Shown here one piece after another: positions 55,062-64,000 of a stretch of 64,000 bases of DNA. Each line of letters starts with the position of its first letter. Within the stretch, counting starts at the first letter, position 1. Position numbers and translations under genes: made by a program. The notes beneath the pieces were generated by a model, which was not told the origin of the DNA, made no database searches, and worked only from the letters and a program-made list of their open reading frames with translations. Origin of the DNA: Pectobacterium carotovorum (GTDB taxonomy: Bacteria > Pseudomonadota > Gammaproteobacteria > Enterobacterales > Enterobacteriaceae). Location of the stretch: NCBI GenBank assembly GCA_016415585.1, contig CP066552.1, positions 3,286,001 through 3,350,000 of the forward strand, written 5' to 3'.

Positions 55062-56630
55062 TTACCGTGCTTCCTGCGCAGCCGCTATAGGTTGTTCAAA
55101 ATGGTAGCGTCCTGTTTTCAGGCTGCTTGGCCCCAGACGTGCGAATTTGAACATCAGATACATTTCTGCAATCAGGAAGAGCGTATACAGACCACAGATC
55201 AGCCCCATGGAGAACAGAATATCCCCTGCGGTCAATGATGACGCTGCAACAGCTGTCGGCAGAATCTCACCGATAGCCCAAGGCTGACGGCCGTATTCAG
55301 CCACAAACCAGCCAGCTTCGATAGCAATCCACGGCAGCGGAATACCGTACAACGCCGTACGGAGCAGCCAACGTTTCTGACCAATTTTGTTACGCAGAAC
55401 AGACCAGAAAGACAGGCCGATGATTAACAGCATCAGAACGCCACAGCCCACCATGATACGGAAAGAGAAATACAGTGGTGCAACACGCGGGATAGAATCT
55501 TTAACAGCCTGTTGAATCTGCGTTTCTGTCGCATCAGAGACTTTCGGCGTATAGCGCTTCAGCAGCATGCCATAACCGAGATCCTGTTTGGACTGTTCGA
55601 ACGCCAGTCTTACTGCCGGGTCGGTGTTGCCCGCGCGTAATTCTTCCAGCAACTGGTAAGCCTTCATACCATTGCGAATACGCACTTCATGCATCGCCAG
55701 CAGTTCTTTCAGACCCGTTACTTCTTTGTCAGTAGAACGCGTGGCAATGAGCCCCAGAGCATAAGGGATCTTGATGGCATAGTTATTTTCCATCGTATCC
55801 TGATTGGGGATGCCGATCAGCGTAAAGGATGCTGGTGCAGGTTGCGTTTCCCATTCTGCTTCAATTGCTGCCAGTTTGGTTTTCTGTACGTCACCCATTT
55901 CATAACCGGATTCATCACCCAGTACGATAACGGACAGGACAGAAGCCATACCGAAGCTTGCAGCAATAGCGAATGAACGCTTGGCAAACGCAATGTCGCG
56001 GCCTTTCAGCAGATAGTAAGAACTGATACCCAGAATGAACATCGCGCCCGTACAGTAACCTGCCGCTACCGTGTGAACGAATTTCACCTGAGCAACCGGG
56101 TTCAGTACCAGATCGGCGAAGCTCACCATTTCCATACGCATGGTTTCGAAGTTGAAATCCGATGCGATGGGGTTCTGCATCCAGCCATTGGCAACCAGAA
56201 TCCACAGTGCAGAGAAGTTAGAGCCCAGCGCAACCAGCCAGGTCACGGCCATATGTTGCACTTTTCCTAAACGGTCCCAGCCGAAGAAGAACAAGCCAAC
56301 AAAGGTCGATTCCAAGAAGAATGCCATCAGGCCTTCAATCGCTAACGGCGCGCCGAAAATATCCCCGACGTAGTGAGAGAAATATGACCAGTTGGTCCCA
56401 AATTGAAACTCCATGGTCAATCCGGTAGCGACCCCCAGAGCGAAGTTAATTGCAAATAACTTGCCCCAGAATTTGGTCATATCTTTATAGATTTGTTTGC
56501 CGGACAGCACATATACCGTTTCCATAATCGCCAGCAAAAACGCCATCCCCAGCGTTAATGGTACGAATAGAAAATGGTACATTGCAGTTAAGGCAAACTG
56601 TAAACGTGACAGTTCGACTACATCAAACAT
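55062..56630 (-). CDS. cydA: Cytochrome bd-I ubiquinol oxidase subunit I
   Basis: This 522-residue haem-bearing subunit has the haem-b595/d ligand candidate His19 ([12 protein letters not shown]) and the Q-loop with [18 protein letters not shown], where quinol is oxidised. Other conserved segments are [20 protein letters not shown] and [14 protein letters not shown]. The enzyme reduces oxygen to water without proton pumping at low oxygen tension. It heads the cydABX-ybgE-ybgC-tol cluster and has a long upstream region with an FNR-like site. Confidence 0.96.
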   Translation of the reverse strand: MFDVVELSRLQFALTAMYHFLFVPLTLGMAFLLAIMETVYVLSGKQIYKDMTKFWGKLFAINFALGVATGLTMEFQFGTNWSYFSHYVGDIFGAPLAIEGLMAFFLESTFVGLFFFGWDRLGKVQHMAVTWLVALGSNFSALWILVANGWMQNPIASDFNFETMRMEMVSFADLVLNPVAQVKFVHTVAAGYCTGAMFILGISSYYLLKGRDIAFAKRSFAIAASFGMASVLSVIVLGDESGYEMGDVQKTKLAAIEAEWETQPAPASFTLIGIPNQDTMENNYAIKIPYALGLIATRSTDKEVTGLKELLAMHEVRIRNGMKAYQLLEELRAGNTDPAVRLAFEQSKQDLGYGMLLKRYTPKVSDATETQIQQAVKDSIPRVAPLYFSFRIMVGCGVLMLLIIGLSFWSVLRNKIGQKRWLLRTALYGIPLPWIAIEAGWFVAEYGRQPWAIGEILPTAVAASSLTAGDILFSMGLICGLYTLFLIAEMYLMFKFARLGPSSLKTGRYHFEQPIAAAQEAR

Positions 56631-57014
56631 TTTGACTCCTTGCTCCTCGCAGGAAGGGATTAGCTTGCAAACGCTGACAAGCTGCCAAACATCCGGCCAT
56701 TACACCCAAAAAGAACACAACAAGAATTGCTTTAACACAGGCTGTAATGAACGCTAGAAATACCGTTCACCAGGGCAGTCGCATCGCGATACCCCGACAG
56801 CAAGCTCAAGATAAATCACAAGTATTACAAATCGCGTACCCCATAGGGAGGTAGCCGTATATTACGCCTGTAATCCCCTACAATAAATAGGTTTTTACGT
56901 GACCCAGACTAGGTTTTTGGCTTCAAATCAACTTTTCCACTAGACGGCGTGAAAGACGATAATTGACCTCGCGCAATTTAAGCCTATTTCAGAAATTATA
57001 TCCAGAGGCGTTTT
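56631..57014. other. Long cydA upstream region
   Basis: About 650 bp (56631-57286) separate cydA from the next hairpin and gene. It holds no supported gene. The part from about 56980 leftwards should contain the cydA promoters. The distal part (57000-57230) is very A/T-rich, with GTTTAATTAAAATTAATTC near 57106-57127 resembling ArcA-type GTTAATTA sites. Only the FNR-like dyad is listed separately. Confidence 0.5.
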
Positions 57015-57028
57015 TTGATCTAAAACAA
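57015..57028. promoter_or_regulatory. FNR-like site upstream of cydA
   Basis: TTGATCTAAAACAA matches the FNR dyad TTGAT-N4-ATCAA in nine of ten positions. It lies about 390 bp upstream of the cydA start. E. coli cydAB is controlled by FNR and ArcA from a similarly long leader. Position and match are suggestive, not proof. Confidence 0.45.
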
Positions 57029-57286
57029 TTTAACGCTTTTCTCGTGATTGTCGCGTTGCATTAATTTCCTTATTACACTCATTGTTAATGCAATGTGACT
57101 TTTAGGTTTAATTAAAATTAATTCGGCAATATAATTTTTACTTTCCGTTATCGATTATTCACATGTGTTTTTATCTTCTATTTTATGTCAAATTTCTATT
57201 TTTTATTGCTGACAACCGCGCTGTATTTTCGCCATGAATTCCCCTGCCCTTCCCCCCTATGAATCGCCAGCTTGTAACGCGCCATG

Positions 57287-57318
57287 CCACAGCGGAGACC
57301 AAAAGGTCTCCGCTGTGG
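57287..57318. terminator. Very stable hairpin after the TPR/YfaP-like gene
   Basis: The perfect 14-bp stem CCACAGCGGAGACC / GGTCTCCGCTGTGG with an AAAA loop begins 36 bp after the minus-strand gene's stop. There is no T-tract. It separates this gene from the cydA promoter region. Confidence 0.65.
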
Positions 57319-57354
57319 TTGCAGGCTAAGTGACACGTAGCAAGATGCTGCGAT

Positions 57355-58524
57355 TTACTGCTTCGCTTTCATCCGTTCAATGGCGTTATCGTAAACCGTG
57401 TTACTTTTCTCGCTTCTTGCAAGCTCGTAATGCTGGAGTGCATCGCTGAACTGACCCGCATTCTCGTAGATTTTTGCAATATTGTAGTACGAGCTGGCAC
57501 GCGTGGTTGCCGCGTTGCTACCATTTGCCAGCGCAATCGCTTTACGGTTGGCCCAAATGGCTTCGGCAATGTTGCCGCGTTTTTGATAGGTCAGGCCCAG
57601 GTTGCTATATGCCTGACCAAACGCGCTGTCCTGATCGATCGCTGCCAGAAAGAGTGTGGTGGCCTGCTCTAGCTCACCGCGCCCATAGGCGGCTTCGCCG
57701 TCACGATTGAGGCTTTTTGCCAGCGCGGTATTCCCAGTAACAGAAGCTGCCGTCTGCGCCGGGTTAAGCACCATTGGCAGCACATCGCTGTCCTTCACTT
57801 TGGTGAAATCCGCCTCGCCAACCGCATTGATATCTTCAAAATCACCGTTAGGGTTAAGACGGAAAACCGTCCAGATATTCCCTGCTTTATTCAGTGGGAC
57901 GGAATATGAACGTACCTGTGAGCTGCCAACATAGACAAATACTTTTGCACGGCTTGCGGAAAGCGCTAATGAATTCGCCTTCTCACTATTTGAATAATCA
58001 TGGACGGCATAAATATAACTTTCGCCTAAACGCTTTTTATCAATCGTGATCGTTTCTGGGCCAAAGCTATCTGTGTCATCGACATCAAGATTAGCATCGC
58101 GTCCATTTTTGTGGCTGAAATAAATATGATTACCCGGATAAATAAGGTGGGAATCTAAATCGTCAGGTTTTTCACCCCAGGTTAATACAATTCGCATCCC
58201 GTCCAGGCTTTTCATTACTGGACTAATCGCATAGGTCATACCATCACACGGGCATTTCACTACCAGATCGGAATACCCTGCTTTTTTAATGATCAGCAGA
58301 CTGTCTTGATCGACGTCGAATGGTGCGTTAAGCGCCGCACGGCCCGCGACATCAGAACGTGCAGTCACTGACTGCGCACCGTTCTTCTGTAAAATAACCG
58401 TTGCATCATCAATTTTTTTATCTTTGACAGTCGCACTTAGCACTTCAATATTAATAGACTGTGCGCTGACTGCACAGGTAAATGCAGATAGTGCCAGAAC
58501 TAGCGCTTTTATATTTCCTTTCAC
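57355..58524 (-). CDS. Exported TPR protein with YfaP-like (DUF2135) domain
   Basis: This 389-residue protein has a signal peptide (about 1-21, ALVLALSAFTCAVSA). A carboxypeptidase-regulatory-like beta domain (about 23-105, TVILQKNGAQSVTARSD) follows, then a DUF2135/YfaP-type domain (MRIVLTWGEKPDDLDSHLIY, SYIYAVHDYSN, about 108-225). TPR repeats occupy about 268-385 (AYSNLGLTYQKRGNIAEAIW; SYYNIAKIYENAGQFSDALQ). Probably periplasmic and protein-binding. No enzymatic function is evident. It is a single gene between sucD and cydA, absent from that place in E. coli K-12 as far as I recall. Confidence 0.8.
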   Translation of the reverse strand: MKGNIKALVLALSAFTCAVSAQSINIEVLSATVKDKKIDDATVILQKNGAQSVTARSDVAGRAALNAPFDVDQDSLLIIKKAGYSDLVVKCPCDGMTYAISPVMKSLDGMRIVLTWGEKPDDLDSHLIYPGNHIYFSHKNGRDANLDVDDTDSFGPETITIDKKRLGESYIYAVHDYSNSEKANSLALSASRAKVFVYVGSSQVRSYSVPLNKAGNIWTVFRLNPNGDFEDINAVGEADFTKVKDSDVLPMVLNPAQTAASVTGNTALAKSLNRDGEAAYGRGELEQATTLFLAAIDQDSAFGQAYSNLGLTYQKRGNIAEAIWANRKAIALANGSNAATTRASSYYNIAKIYENAGQFSDALQHYELARSEKSNTVYDNAIERMKAKQ

Positions 58525-58703
58525 ACAACATCCCCTTAAGGCAAATTAATTAATCATTCCCTGCTTACACATAAAAAATGAGATAATCATCACTTCTGTT
58601 TATCGCTAACAGCGCCTTTACAGGCGCGCGAATTATCCAATAAAACCCCGTAGAAGTCATGCGTAATTCAATTATGCCAATTATCCCAGACAGCCAAATT
58701 GGA

Positions 58704-58729
58704 ATAAAAAAAGCCACCCGAAGGTGGCT
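58704..58729 (-). terminator. Terminator of the suc operon
   Basis: The stem AGCCACC / GGTGGCT with a CGAA loop (read on plus) is followed on the minus strand by seven T residues. It lies 24 bp after sucD. In E. coli the sucD 3' end releases the small RNA SdhX; the equivalent region here is short, and I cannot show that it is processed. Confidence 0.88.
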
Positions 58730-58752
58730 GGTATATTTAATCGACTCATCGA

Positions 58753-59625
58753 TTAACGCGATAATATCGCTTTTACTGCATCGCCGATATCCGCCAGGCT
58801 GCGAACGGTTTTAACACCCGCCGCTTCTAACGCTGCGAATTTATCGTCAGCGGTACCTTTACCACCCGCGATGATGGCGCCAGCGTGGCCCATGCGCTTA
58901 CCTTTCGGTGCCGTCACACCCGCGATGTAACCGACAACTGGTTTCGTCACGTGCTCTTTAATGTACGCCGCCGCTTCTTCTTCTGCCGTACCACCGATTT
59001 CACCGATCATCACGATGGCTTCCGTCTGTGGATCTTGTTCAAACAGCTTCAGAATATCGATGAAGTTAGAGCCTGGGATCGGGTCACCGCCGATCCCCAC
59101 ACAGCTGGACTGACCCAGACCAGCATCGGTCGTTTGCTTCACGGCTTCATACGTCAGCGTACCGGAGCGAGAAACGATACCGACTTTACCCGGCAGGTGA
59201 ATATGGCCCGGCATAATACCGATCTTACATTCGCCCGGCGTGATCACACCTGGGCAGTTCGGGCCGATCATCCGCACGCCGCTCTGATCGAGTTTCACTT
59301 TCACCGTCAGCATATCCAGCGTCGGGATACCTTCGGTGATACAGATAATCAGCTCAATACCTGCGTCAATCGCTTCCAGAATGGAGTCTTTACAGAACGG
59401 AGCGGGAACGTAGATAACCGATGCCGTTGCGCCCGTCGCTTCTACCGCTTCACGCACCGTATTAAATACGGGCAGACCCAGATGTTCCGTGCCGCCTTTA
59501 CCCGGCGTCACACCACCGACCATTTGCGTACCGTAAGCAAGTGCTTGCTCAGAGTGGAATGTCCCCTGACTACCGGTAAAACCCTGACAGATAACTTTGG
59601 TATTTTTATTAATCAGAATGGACAT
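58753..59625 (-). CDS. sucD: Succinyl-CoA synthetase alpha subunit
   Basis: This 290-residue subunit binds CoA (N-terminal Rossmann, [14 protein letters not shown]) and carries the phospho-histidine in the [14 protein letters not shown] segment. With SucC it makes ATP/GTP from succinyl-CoA in the TCA cycle. It starts at the ATG overlapping the sucC stop by one base (TAATG) and is the last gene of the suc operon. Confidence 0.96.
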   Translation of the reverse strand: MSILINKNTKVICQGFTGSQGTFHSEQALAYGTQMVGGVTPGKGGTEHLGLPVFNTVREAVEATGATASVIYVPAPFCKDSILEAIDAGIELIICITEGIPTLDMLTVKVKLDQSGVRMIGPNCPGVITPGECKIGIMPGHIHLPGKVGIVSRSGTLTYEAVKQTTDAGLGQSSCVGIGGDPIPGSNFIDILKLFEQDPQTEAIVMIGEIGGTAEEEAAAYIKEHVTKPVVGYIAGVTAPKGKRMGHAGAIIAGGKGTADDKFAALEAAGVKTVRSLADIGDAVKAILSR

Positions 59626-60791
59626 TATTTATCCCCCACTGCTGCAACAACCTGCTGAGCTGCACCCGTCAGGCTGGTCGCGGCAATAATATTCAGGCCG
59701 CTATCCGCCAGTTTCTTGGCACCCAGTTCCGCATTGTTTCCTTCAAGACGTACAACAACCGGTACGTTAACACCCACTTCGGCTACCGCACCGATGATAC
59801 CGTCAGCGATCAAATCACAACGTACGATGCCACCAAAGATGTTAACAAAGACGGCTTTTACCTTGTCGTCAGACAGGATGATTTTGAACGCTTCAGTAAC
59901 ACGTTCTTTCGTCGCACCGCCACCTACATCGAGGAAGTTAGCAGGAGAACCGCCGTGCAGCTTCACGATGTCCATCGTGCCCATAGCCAGACCCGCACCG
60001 TTGACCATACAGCCAATGTTACCGTCCAGCGCAACATAGTTCAGTTCCCACTGCGCCGCATGCGCTTCACGAGAATCTTCCTGACTTGGGTCACGCATTT
60101 CACGCAGCTCAGGCTGACGGAACAGGGCATTGCCGTCCGCACCTAGCTTGCCATCCAGACAGATCAGATCGCCCTGCTTGGTGATAACCAGCGGGTTGAT
60201 TTCTACCAGAGCCAGATCGCGCTCAAGGAACAGCGTCGCCAGACCCATGAAGATTTTGGTGAACTGAGCCACTTGCTTACCGCTCAGACCCAGTTTGAAG
60301 GCCAGTTCACGGCCCTGATAAGGCTGTGGGCCGACCAGTGGATCGATCGCCGCTTTATGAATCAGCTCCGGCGTTTCTTCCGCCACTTTTTCAATTTCTA
60401 CGCCACCTTCGGTGGACGCCATGAACACCACGCGACGCGTGCCACGGTCAACAACCGCGCCCAGATACAGCTCTTTGTCGATATCCGTTGCAGCTTCAAC
60501 CAGAATCTGATGAACCGGCTGACCCTGTACGTCAGTTTGATAAGTAACGAGTTTTTTACCCAGCCAGTTTTCAGCAAAGGCGCGGATATCTTCTTTGTTG
60601 CTGACGACTTTAACGCCGCCCGCTTTACCGCGGCCACCAGCGTGAACCTGACATTTTACGACCCACGGACCCGCACCAATTTTAGACGCGGCTTCTTCCG
60701 CTTCACGCGGTGTGGTACAGGCATAGCCGGTCGGTGCCGGTAAACCATATCGAGCAAAGAGTTGTTTTGCCTGATACTCGTGTAAATTCAT
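59625..60791 (-). CDS. sucC: Succinyl-CoA synthetase beta subunit
   Basis: The 388 residues comprise an ATP-grasp domain (about 1-240, [32 protein letters not shown]) and a CoA-ligase-like C-terminal domain ([17 protein letters not shown]). It binds nucleotide and succinate. It is coupled to sucD by a one-base overlap. It is 197 bp after sucB, an unusually wide gap for this operon that holds a hairpin. Confidence 0.96.
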   Translation of the reverse strand: MNLHEYQAKQLFARYGLPAPTGYACTTPREAEEAASKIGAGPWVVKCQVHAGGRGKAGGVKVVSNKEDIRAFAENWLGKKLVTYQTDVQGQPVHQILVEAATDIDKELYLGAVVDRGTRRVVFMASTEGGVEIEKVAEETPELIHKAAIDPLVGPQPYQGRELAFKLGLSGKQVAQFTKIFMGLATLFLERDLALVEINPLVITKQGDLICLDGKLGADGNALFRQPELREMRDPSQEDSREAHAAQWELNYVALDGNIGCMVNGAGLAMGTMDIVKLHGGSPANFLDVGGGATKERVTEAFKIILSDDKVKAVFVNIFGGIVRCDLIADGIIGAVAEVGVNVPVVVRLEGNNAELGAKKLADSGLNIIAATSLTGAAQQVVAAVGDK

Positions 60792-60939
60792 GATGTTCTA
60801 TCCATTTAGGTTTGGAGATAAGTCGGCAGACGGTTTTTCATCACCGAGTCTTTCGGTAGAGAAAAGCGCCATTAACTCTCTGATATATTTGGATAACGCC
60901 GCTGAGAAGAAGCGGCCTGCATAGCACATAATCTGTGTA

Positions 60940-60974
60940 TTTCGGGCGGAAACCGTCAGGGTTACCGCCCGAAA
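60940..60974. other. Hairpin between sucB and sucC
   Basis: TTTCGGGCGG pairs with CCGCCCGAAA across a 15-nt loop that can pair further (ACC/GGT). It lies 15 bp after the sucB stop, inside the operon. This REP-like structure may protect the sucAB message or reduce transcription into sucCD. Confidence 0.6.
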
Positions 60975-60988
60975 GTCTACCTGTCGGA

Positions 60989-62215
60989 CTACACGTCTAA
61001 CAGCAGACGCGCTGGATCTTCCAGCATCTCTTTCACCGTCACCAGGAAGCCAACGGACTCACGGCCGTCGACCAAACGGTGATCGTAAGACAGTGCCAGA
61101 TACATCATTGGCAGAATAACGACCTGACCATCAACCGCCATCGGACGATCTTTAATGGCGTGCATACCCAGAATCGCACTCTGCGGTGGGTTGATGATCG
61201 GGGTAGACATCAGAGAGCCAAAGACGCCGCCGTTGGTAATCGTGAAGTTACCGCCCAGCAGTTCTTCAACCGTCAGTTTGCCGTCACGGCCTTTCACAGC
61301 CAGCTCTTTGATACGCTTCTCGATGTCGGCCATGCCCAGCGCATCCACATCACGCAGCACTGGTGTAACCAGACCACGCGGGGTAGATACCGCGATGCTG
61401 ACATCGAAGTAGTTGTGGTAAACCACATCTTCGCCATCAATAGACGCATTCACTTCTGGATAACGCTTCAGCGCTTCGACCACAGCTTTGATGTAGAAGG
61501 ACATGAAGCCCAGACGCACACCGTGACGCTTCTCAAATGCGTCGCCGTACTGCTTGCGCAGATCCATGATTGGCTGCATGTTGATTTCGTTGAACGTCGT
61601 CAACATTGCCGTGCTGTTTTTCGCTTCCAGCAGACGCTCTGCAACGCGCTTGCGCAGACGCGTCATCGGTACGCGTTTTTCGCTGCGTGCGCCCAGAGCA
61701 GGTGCCGGAGAAGCCGCAGGTGCCTCGGACTTAGCCGCTTTAGCAGGCTCTTTCTTCTGGGCAGCCAAATGCTTATCCACGTCTTCACGGGTAATTCGAC
61801 CGCCTACGCCGCTGCCTTTGATCGCAGCTGCATCGAGATCGTGCTCTGCTATCAGACGACGGATTGCCGGGCTAAGCGCATCGCTGTTCTCTTCTTCCAG
61901 CCCAGCGGTATGGCGCTGTGACGGCGTTGATTCTTTGCTCTGTGACTTCTCACTGGTTTCTTTACCGGAGCTATCGCCACGGCGGATACGGCCCAATAGC
62001 TGGCGAGACGTTACGGTCGCGCCTTCTTCTTCCAGCACGGTATCCAGAATGCCGGCTTCAGTGGCAGGCACTTCCAGCACAACTTTGTCAGTTTCAATTT
62101 CAACCAGTACTTCATCGCGCTGAACGCTATCGCCTGGTTTTTTATGCCAGGTAGCAACAGTGGCGTCAGCGACGGATTCAGGCAGGTCGGGTACATGAAT
62201 ATCTACGCTACTCAT
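60989..62215 (-). CDS. sucB: Dihydrolipoyl succinyltransferase (E2) of 2-oxoglutarate dehydrogenase
   Basis: The 408 residues have an N-terminal lipoyl domain (lipoyl-Lys in [11 protein letters not shown], about 44), a peripheral-subunit-binding domain ([18 protein letters not shown], about 115-150) and an Ala/Pro-rich linker. The C-terminal catalytic core ends in [16 protein letters not shown] (catalytic His/Asp). It forms the core of the 2-oxoglutarate dehydrogenase complex, transferring succinyl groups to CoA. It starts 15 bp after sucA. Confidence 0.96.
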   Translation of the reverse strand: MSSVDIHVPDLPESVADATVATWHKKPGDSVQRDEVLVEIETDKVVLEVPATEAGILDTVLEEEGATVTSRQLLGRIRRGDSSGKETSEKSQSKESTPSQRHTAGLEEENSDALSPAIRRLIAEHDLDAAAIKGSGVGGRITREDVDKHLAAQKKEPAKAAKSEAPAASPAPALGARSEKRVPMTRLRKRVAERLLEAKNSTAMLTTFNEINMQPIMDLRKQYGDAFEKRHGVRLGFMSFYIKAVVEALKRYPEVNASIDGEDVVYHNYFDVSIAVSTPRGLVTPVLRDVDALGMADIEKRIKELAVKGRDGKLTVEELLGGNFTITNGGVFGSLMSTPIINPPQSAILGMHAIKDRPMAVDGQVVILPMMYLALSYDHRLVDGRESVGFLVTVKEMLEDPARLLLDV

Positions 62216-62230
62216 TATCTATCCTTTTAT

Positions 62231-64000
62231 TTAATCAACGTTCAGCGCGTCATCAACCAGATCTTGCTGTTGTTTCTGGTGTACGGACATATAGCCAACG
62301 GCGGGTGATGCAGACGCCGGGCGTCCTGCGTAACGTAAAGAAGCCCCAAACGGAATCACTTCACGGAAATGGTGCTGACTGCAATACCAGGCTCCCTGAT
62401 TCAGCGGCTCTTCCTGACACCACACGAAATCGTGAACATGGGCAAACGATTCCAGCGCAGCTTGGATGGCCTGATGCGGGAACGGATAAAGCTGTTCGAT
62501 ACGGACGATCGCGACATCTTTTTGCTCGTTCTTGCGACGCTTTTCCAGCAAATCATAGTAGACCTTACCGGAACAAAGCACGACACGCTTCACGGCTGCC
62601 GGATCTAATTCCTCTACTTCACCAATCGCCGGCTGGAAGGAACCATTTGCCAGTTCATCCAGTGAAGATATCGCCAGCGGATGGCGCAACAGCGATTTCG
62701 GTGACATGACCACCAGCGGACGACGCATACCGCGCAGCGCCTGACGGCGAAGCATGTGATACACCTGTGCTGGCGTTGACGGAATACAAACCTGCATATT
62801 TTGCTCTGCGCACAATTGCAGATAACGCTCCAGTCTAGCAGACGAGTGCTCTGGGCCCTGACCTTCGTAACCGTGCGGCAACAGCATGACCAGACCACAC
62901 ATCCGGCCCCACTTCTGCTCACCGGAGCTGATGAACTGGTCGATAACGACCTGCGCACCGTTGGCGAAGTCACCAAACTGCGCTTCCCAGATGGTCAGGG
63001 TGCGTGGTTCTGCGGTCGCATAGCCGTATTCAAACGCCAGAATCGCCTCTTCAGACAATACGGAGTCCCAAACATTGAACTCGCCCTGCCCGTTGTGTAC
63101 GTGGTTCAACGGCGTGTAGCTGGAACCATTTTTCTGGTTATGCACCACAGCATGGCGATGGAAGAACGTACCGCGACCACTGTCCTCACCAGACAAGCGA
63201 ATCGGAATGCCTTCATCGACCAACGTGGCGTAAGCCAGCGTTTCTGCCCCGCCCCAGTCAAATGGTTTGTTGCCCGCAGCCATTTCGGCACGGTCGGTAT
63301 AGACTTTGGCAACACGAGGATGGATTTCAATCCCTTCTGGCACTTCGCTGATACGCTTCGCCAGTTCCTGCAAACGTTTCATTTCTGTGGCGTGCGGATA
63401 AGGCTCATCCCACTCATGGTTCAGGTACGGTGTCCAGGTAAAGGACTGCATATCCATCTGACGCCATTCTTCCACCACACATTCACCCGCATCCAGCGCA
63501 TCGCGGTACAGGTTAACCATCTCGGTGGCATCTTCCAGCGTGATGGATTTTTCCTGCTCCAGACGATCGGCATATACCTTACGCGGCGTCGGGTGTTTCT
63601 TGATCTTCTGGTACATCATCGGCTGCGTTGCACTTGGCTCGTCAGCTTCGTTATGACCATGACGGCGATAACAAATCAGATCGATGAACACATCGCGCTT
63701 AAACTCATTACGGAAATCCAGCGCCAGACGCGTAACAAACGCCACCGCTTCCGGGTCGTCTGCGTTAACGTGGAAAATTGGTGCCTGTACCATTTTACCG
63801 ATATCGGTACAGTACTCGGTGGAACGGATATCCAGCGGGTTAGACGTGGTGAAGCCGATACGGTTGTTGATAACAATACGCAGCGTGCCGCCAACTTCGT
63901 AGCCACGCACCGTCGACATATTCAACAGTTCCTGAACCACACCCTGACCACTGACTGCCGCATCGCCGTGAATGGTGATTGGCAGAACACGTGGACCACT
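62231..64000 (-). CDS. sucA: 2-oxoglutarate dehydrogenase E1 component, C-terminal part (cut by window edge)
   Basis: The reading frame enters at the right edge (SGPRVLPITIHGDAAVSGQG) and continues for about 589 codons to the stop at 62231, roughly the last 63 % of the family's 930-odd residues. It shows the thiamin-diphosphate region (RRHGHNEADEPSATQP), LSGEDSGRGTFFHRHAVVH and the C-terminal acetyl-CoA/AMP domain. The true start and the upstream sdh genes lie outside the window. It decarboxylates 2-oxoglutarate and heads the sucABCD cluster. Confidence 0.96.
   Translation of the reverse strand, partial: SGPRVLPITIHGDAAVSGQGVVQELLNMSTVRGYEVGGTLRIVINNRIGFTTSNPLDIRSTEYCTDIGKMVQAPIFHVNADDPEAVAFVTRLALDFRNEFKRDVFIDLICYRRHGHNEADEPSATQPMMYQKIKKHPTPRKVYADRLEQEKSITLEDATEMVNLYRDALDAGECVVEEWRQMDMQSFTWTPYLNHEWDEPYPHATEMKRLQELAKRISEVPEGIEIHPRVAKVYTDRAEMAAGNKPFDWGGAETLAYATLVDEGIPIRLSGEDSGRGTFFHRHAVVHNQKNGSSYTPLNHVHNGQGEFNVWDSVLSEEAILAFEYGYATAEPRTLTIWEAQFGDFANGAQVVIDQFISSGEQKWGRMCGLVMLLPHGYEGQGPEHSSARLERYLQLCAEQNMQVCIPSTPAQVYHMLRRQALRGMRRPLVVMSPKSLLRHPLAISSLDELANGSFQPAIGEVEELDPAAVKRVVLCSGKVYYDLLEKRRKNEQKDVAIVRIEQLYPFPHQAIQAALESFAHVHDFVWCQEEPLNQGAWYCSQHHFREVIPFGASLRYAGRPASASPAVGYMSVHQKQQQDLVDDALNVD

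Noticed and set aside
58885..59658. 257-codon open frame opposite sucD
   Set aside because: Antisense shadow of a highly conserved gene, with composition typical of reverse-strand artefacts.

Overview
The window looks like a chromosomal segment of a soft-rot enterobacterium, most likely Pectobacterium or a close relative. Nearly every housekeeping gene is an obvious orthologue of an Escherichia coli gene, and the order follows the E. coli gal-mod / gpmA-aroG / nadA / tol-pal / cyd / suc region. Accessory modules have been spliced into that backbone at several junctions. The genus is an inference from overall sequence character; the enterobacterial placement is secure.

Left part (1-15 kb): the start of udk, then mrp/apbC divergent from metG. 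A three-gene membrane formate dehydrogenase (fdoGHI) follows; it has cysteine in place of the usual selenocysteine and a ModE-like operator upstream. Next come an orphan periplasmic sugar-binding protein plus an LVIVD-repeat protein, pgl, a frameshifted IS3-family transposase remnant, an acuR/acuI-type pair and tRNA-Ser(UGA).

Middle part (15-32 kb): ybhA and glk, then a carbohydrate locus made of an NHS-family permease, a TIM-barrel isomerase/epimerase, a Gfo/Idh/MocA dehydrogenase, a LacI-family regulator and an exported second TIM-barrel protein. Three identical GTAATCGATTAC operators mark it as one regulon. After it comes the molybdate block: modCBA (minus), acrZ, then modE and modF (plus). 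galE and galM follow; galT and galK are not at this locus.

Right part (32-64 kb): a copper/silver efflux operon (small exported Cys protein, cusF, cusC-like, cusB, cusA) sits between galM and gpmA. Its CusB carries a C-terminal CusF-like domain. Between gpmA and aroG lies a 19-repeat type I-E CRISPR array with no cas genes in the window. Then come zitB, pnuC, nadA, a YjaA-like gene, a DUF554 membrane protein, two intact tRNA-Lys genes plus a broken one, and the minus-strand clusters cydABX-ybgE-ybgC-tolQRAB-pal-cpoB and sucABCD. The suc operon runs off the right edge inside sucA. A TPR/YfaP-type exported protein gene lies between suc and cyd.

The intergenic space is rich in repeats. There are four ERIC-like elements; two of them carry the same roughly 70 bp insert built of three consecutive hairpins. 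A second repeat family has two copies, one carrying a different three-hairpin insert that also occurs alone next to aroG. A related hairpin-bearing insert splits a tRNA-Lys gene. These modular hairpin inserts, the LacI-controlled carbohydrate locus, the CusB-CusF fusion and the cysteine formate dehydrogenase with a ModE-like operator are the most interesting observations.
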